DNA of 7,303 bases from NCBI GenBank assembly GCA_934444695.1, contig CAKSDF010000098.1, positions 1 through 7,303 of the forward strand, read 5' to 3'. The stretch's first letter is position 1. Each line of letters starts with the position of its first letter. Below the pieces are notes generated by a model. It searched no databases, was not told the origin of the DNA, and saw only the letters and a program-made list of their open reading frames with translations. Source of the stretch: an uncultured Eubacteriales bacterium (GTDB taxonomy: Bacteria; Bacillota; Clostridia; Oscillospirales; Acutalibacteraceae). Below, piece after piece: positions 6,752-7,303 of the stretch. The position numbers and the translations under genes were made by a program.

Positions 6752-6781
6752 ATAATAATGTGGCCTAAGTTTTTTGGTCAA
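6752..6781 (-). promoter_or_regulatory. Candidate promoter of the giant gene, overlapping the upstream stop codon
   Basis: Reading the minus strand, TTGACC (6776-6781) and TATTAT (6752-6757) are 18 bases apart, each matching 5 of 6 consensus bases. The -35 box contains the TGA stop of the collagen-like gene. The same TATTAT -10 occurs before the left-hand gene. The implied leader of about 65 bases contains an 8-base direct repeat, aactgatt, at 6728-6735 and 6741-6748, of unknown meaning. No terminator separates the genes, so read-through from upstream is also possible. Confidence 0.42.
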
Positions 6782-7303
6782 TCCAATGCAATAATAGTGA
6801 CATTATAACGGCTTCCGTCGAAATTACCGCCCTGTAAGAGCATATTGTTATATGCGAGATTTAATTTAATGTCGCTGTCCGCGGCCGTGTATACCGTGTT
6901 ATATGAAAGGGTCAGTCGAGCCGTTTGGTTAGCCTTGTCAAGTATGGTGTAGGTCTGTGTTGCAAAAAACATAGCGCCGGTGGTGTCGTATCCGTCGGTC
7001 AGCGAGGCTCCGCATTTTTGGTCGGCGCTTTTGGCCGATACCGCAACCGTCCCGCTGAACACCAGGCTGTATGAATGTCCCTTTTTCAGGGTTATCTCTT
7101 TGCTTGACGAATTATAGGAAATGAGGCTGCCGCTGAGTTTATTATCGGTAAAGGGAAGAACGGTGCTCCAGCTGTTGCTCGAAAGTTCGCCGGCTCCGGT
7201 GAAAAATCCTGAGCATACGCCGTCCTTTCCGTTTGTGCCGTTGGTTCCGTCTACGCCGTCTCTGCCCGCAGGGCCTGTTGCACCGGTCGCTCCGGTGTCA
7301 CCC
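6778..7303 (-). CDS. Collagen-like protein with C-terminal BclA/TNF-like head (5' end outside window)
   Basis: Seen: the frame is open from the window edge to the TGA at 6778-6780, 174 residues. Residues 1-28 are uninterrupted Gly-X-Y triplets (GDT GAT GAT GPA GRD GVD GTN GTN GKD), rich in Thr, Asp and Asn. A head domain follows from about 29 (VCSGFFTGAGELSSNSWS) with alternating beta-like strands: GSLISYN, EITLKKGHSYSLVFSGTVAV, RLTLSYNTVY, DIKLNLAYN and the C-terminal NVTIIALD. Known: Clostridial and Bacillus collagen-like surface proteins such as BclA end in a TNF-like jelly-roll trimerising domain, with hydroxyl-rich X/Y positions often glycosylated. Inferred: a surface or exosporium-type filament with a trimeric head. 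A GTG at 7062 lies inside the head and is not a start; the true start is beyond the window. Two Cys (VCS, KCG) occur in the head. It may be co-transcribed with the giant gene 96 bases downstream. Confidence 0.85.
   Translation of the reverse strand, partial: GDTGATGATGPAGRDGVDGTNGTNGKDGVCSGFFTGAGELSSNSWSTVLPFTDNKLSGSLISYNSSSKEITLKKGHSYSLVFSGTVAVSAKSADQKCGASLTDGYDTTGAMFFATQTYTILDKANQTARLTLSYNTVYTAADSDIKLNLAYNNMLLQGGNFDGSRYNVTIIALD

Overview
The window looks like a cell-surface locus of a Gram-positive anaerobe, most likely a gut-type Clostridia (Oscillospiraceae- or Lachnospiraceae-like). This assignment is an inference. It rests on moderate base composition, strong GGAGG ribosome binding sites, a PKTGD-type sortase sorting signal, and a domain set typical of Clostridial surface proteins (DUF6273-like, InlB-like repeats, GLUG-type, collagen-like).

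All three genes lie on the minus strand, so the window reads right to left. (1) At 7303-6778 is the 3' part of a collagen-like gene: Gly-X-Y triplets followed by a beta-rich C-terminal head resembling the BclA/TNF-like trimerising domain. (2) At 6681-757 is one complete giant gene of 1974 codons. In order it encodes a signal peptide, a DUF6273-like domain, two tandem copies of a ~290-residue module with C-type-lectin/FGE-like landmarks, a beta-solenoid-like stretch, two InlB-like repeats, two Ig-like domains, a Cys/His-rich repeat region and a sortase anchor. A textbook intrinsic terminator follows it. (3) At 386-1 is the 5' end of another secreted protein, with a signal peptide and a GLUG/parallel-beta-type start. 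It has its own candidate promoter.

The two gaps carry the control signals. The 96-base gap between genes 1 and 2 has no terminator but has a candidate promoter overlapping the upstream stop codon. The 370-base gap between genes 2 and 3 holds the terminator, a candidate sigma-A promoter and, directly upstream of its -35 box, two exact 12-base direct repeats with a 20-base period. These repeats look like an activator or response-regulator site.

The products are predicted to be exported, wall-attached or surface-displayed. The likely theme is adhesion or ligand display, but no sequence here identifies a ligand. No mobile element, CRISPR array, RNA gene or catalytic enzyme was recognised. The most notable points are the twin direct repeats, the possible array of three lectin-like folds in the giant protein, and the pairing of a collagen-like protein with a sortase-anchored giant.
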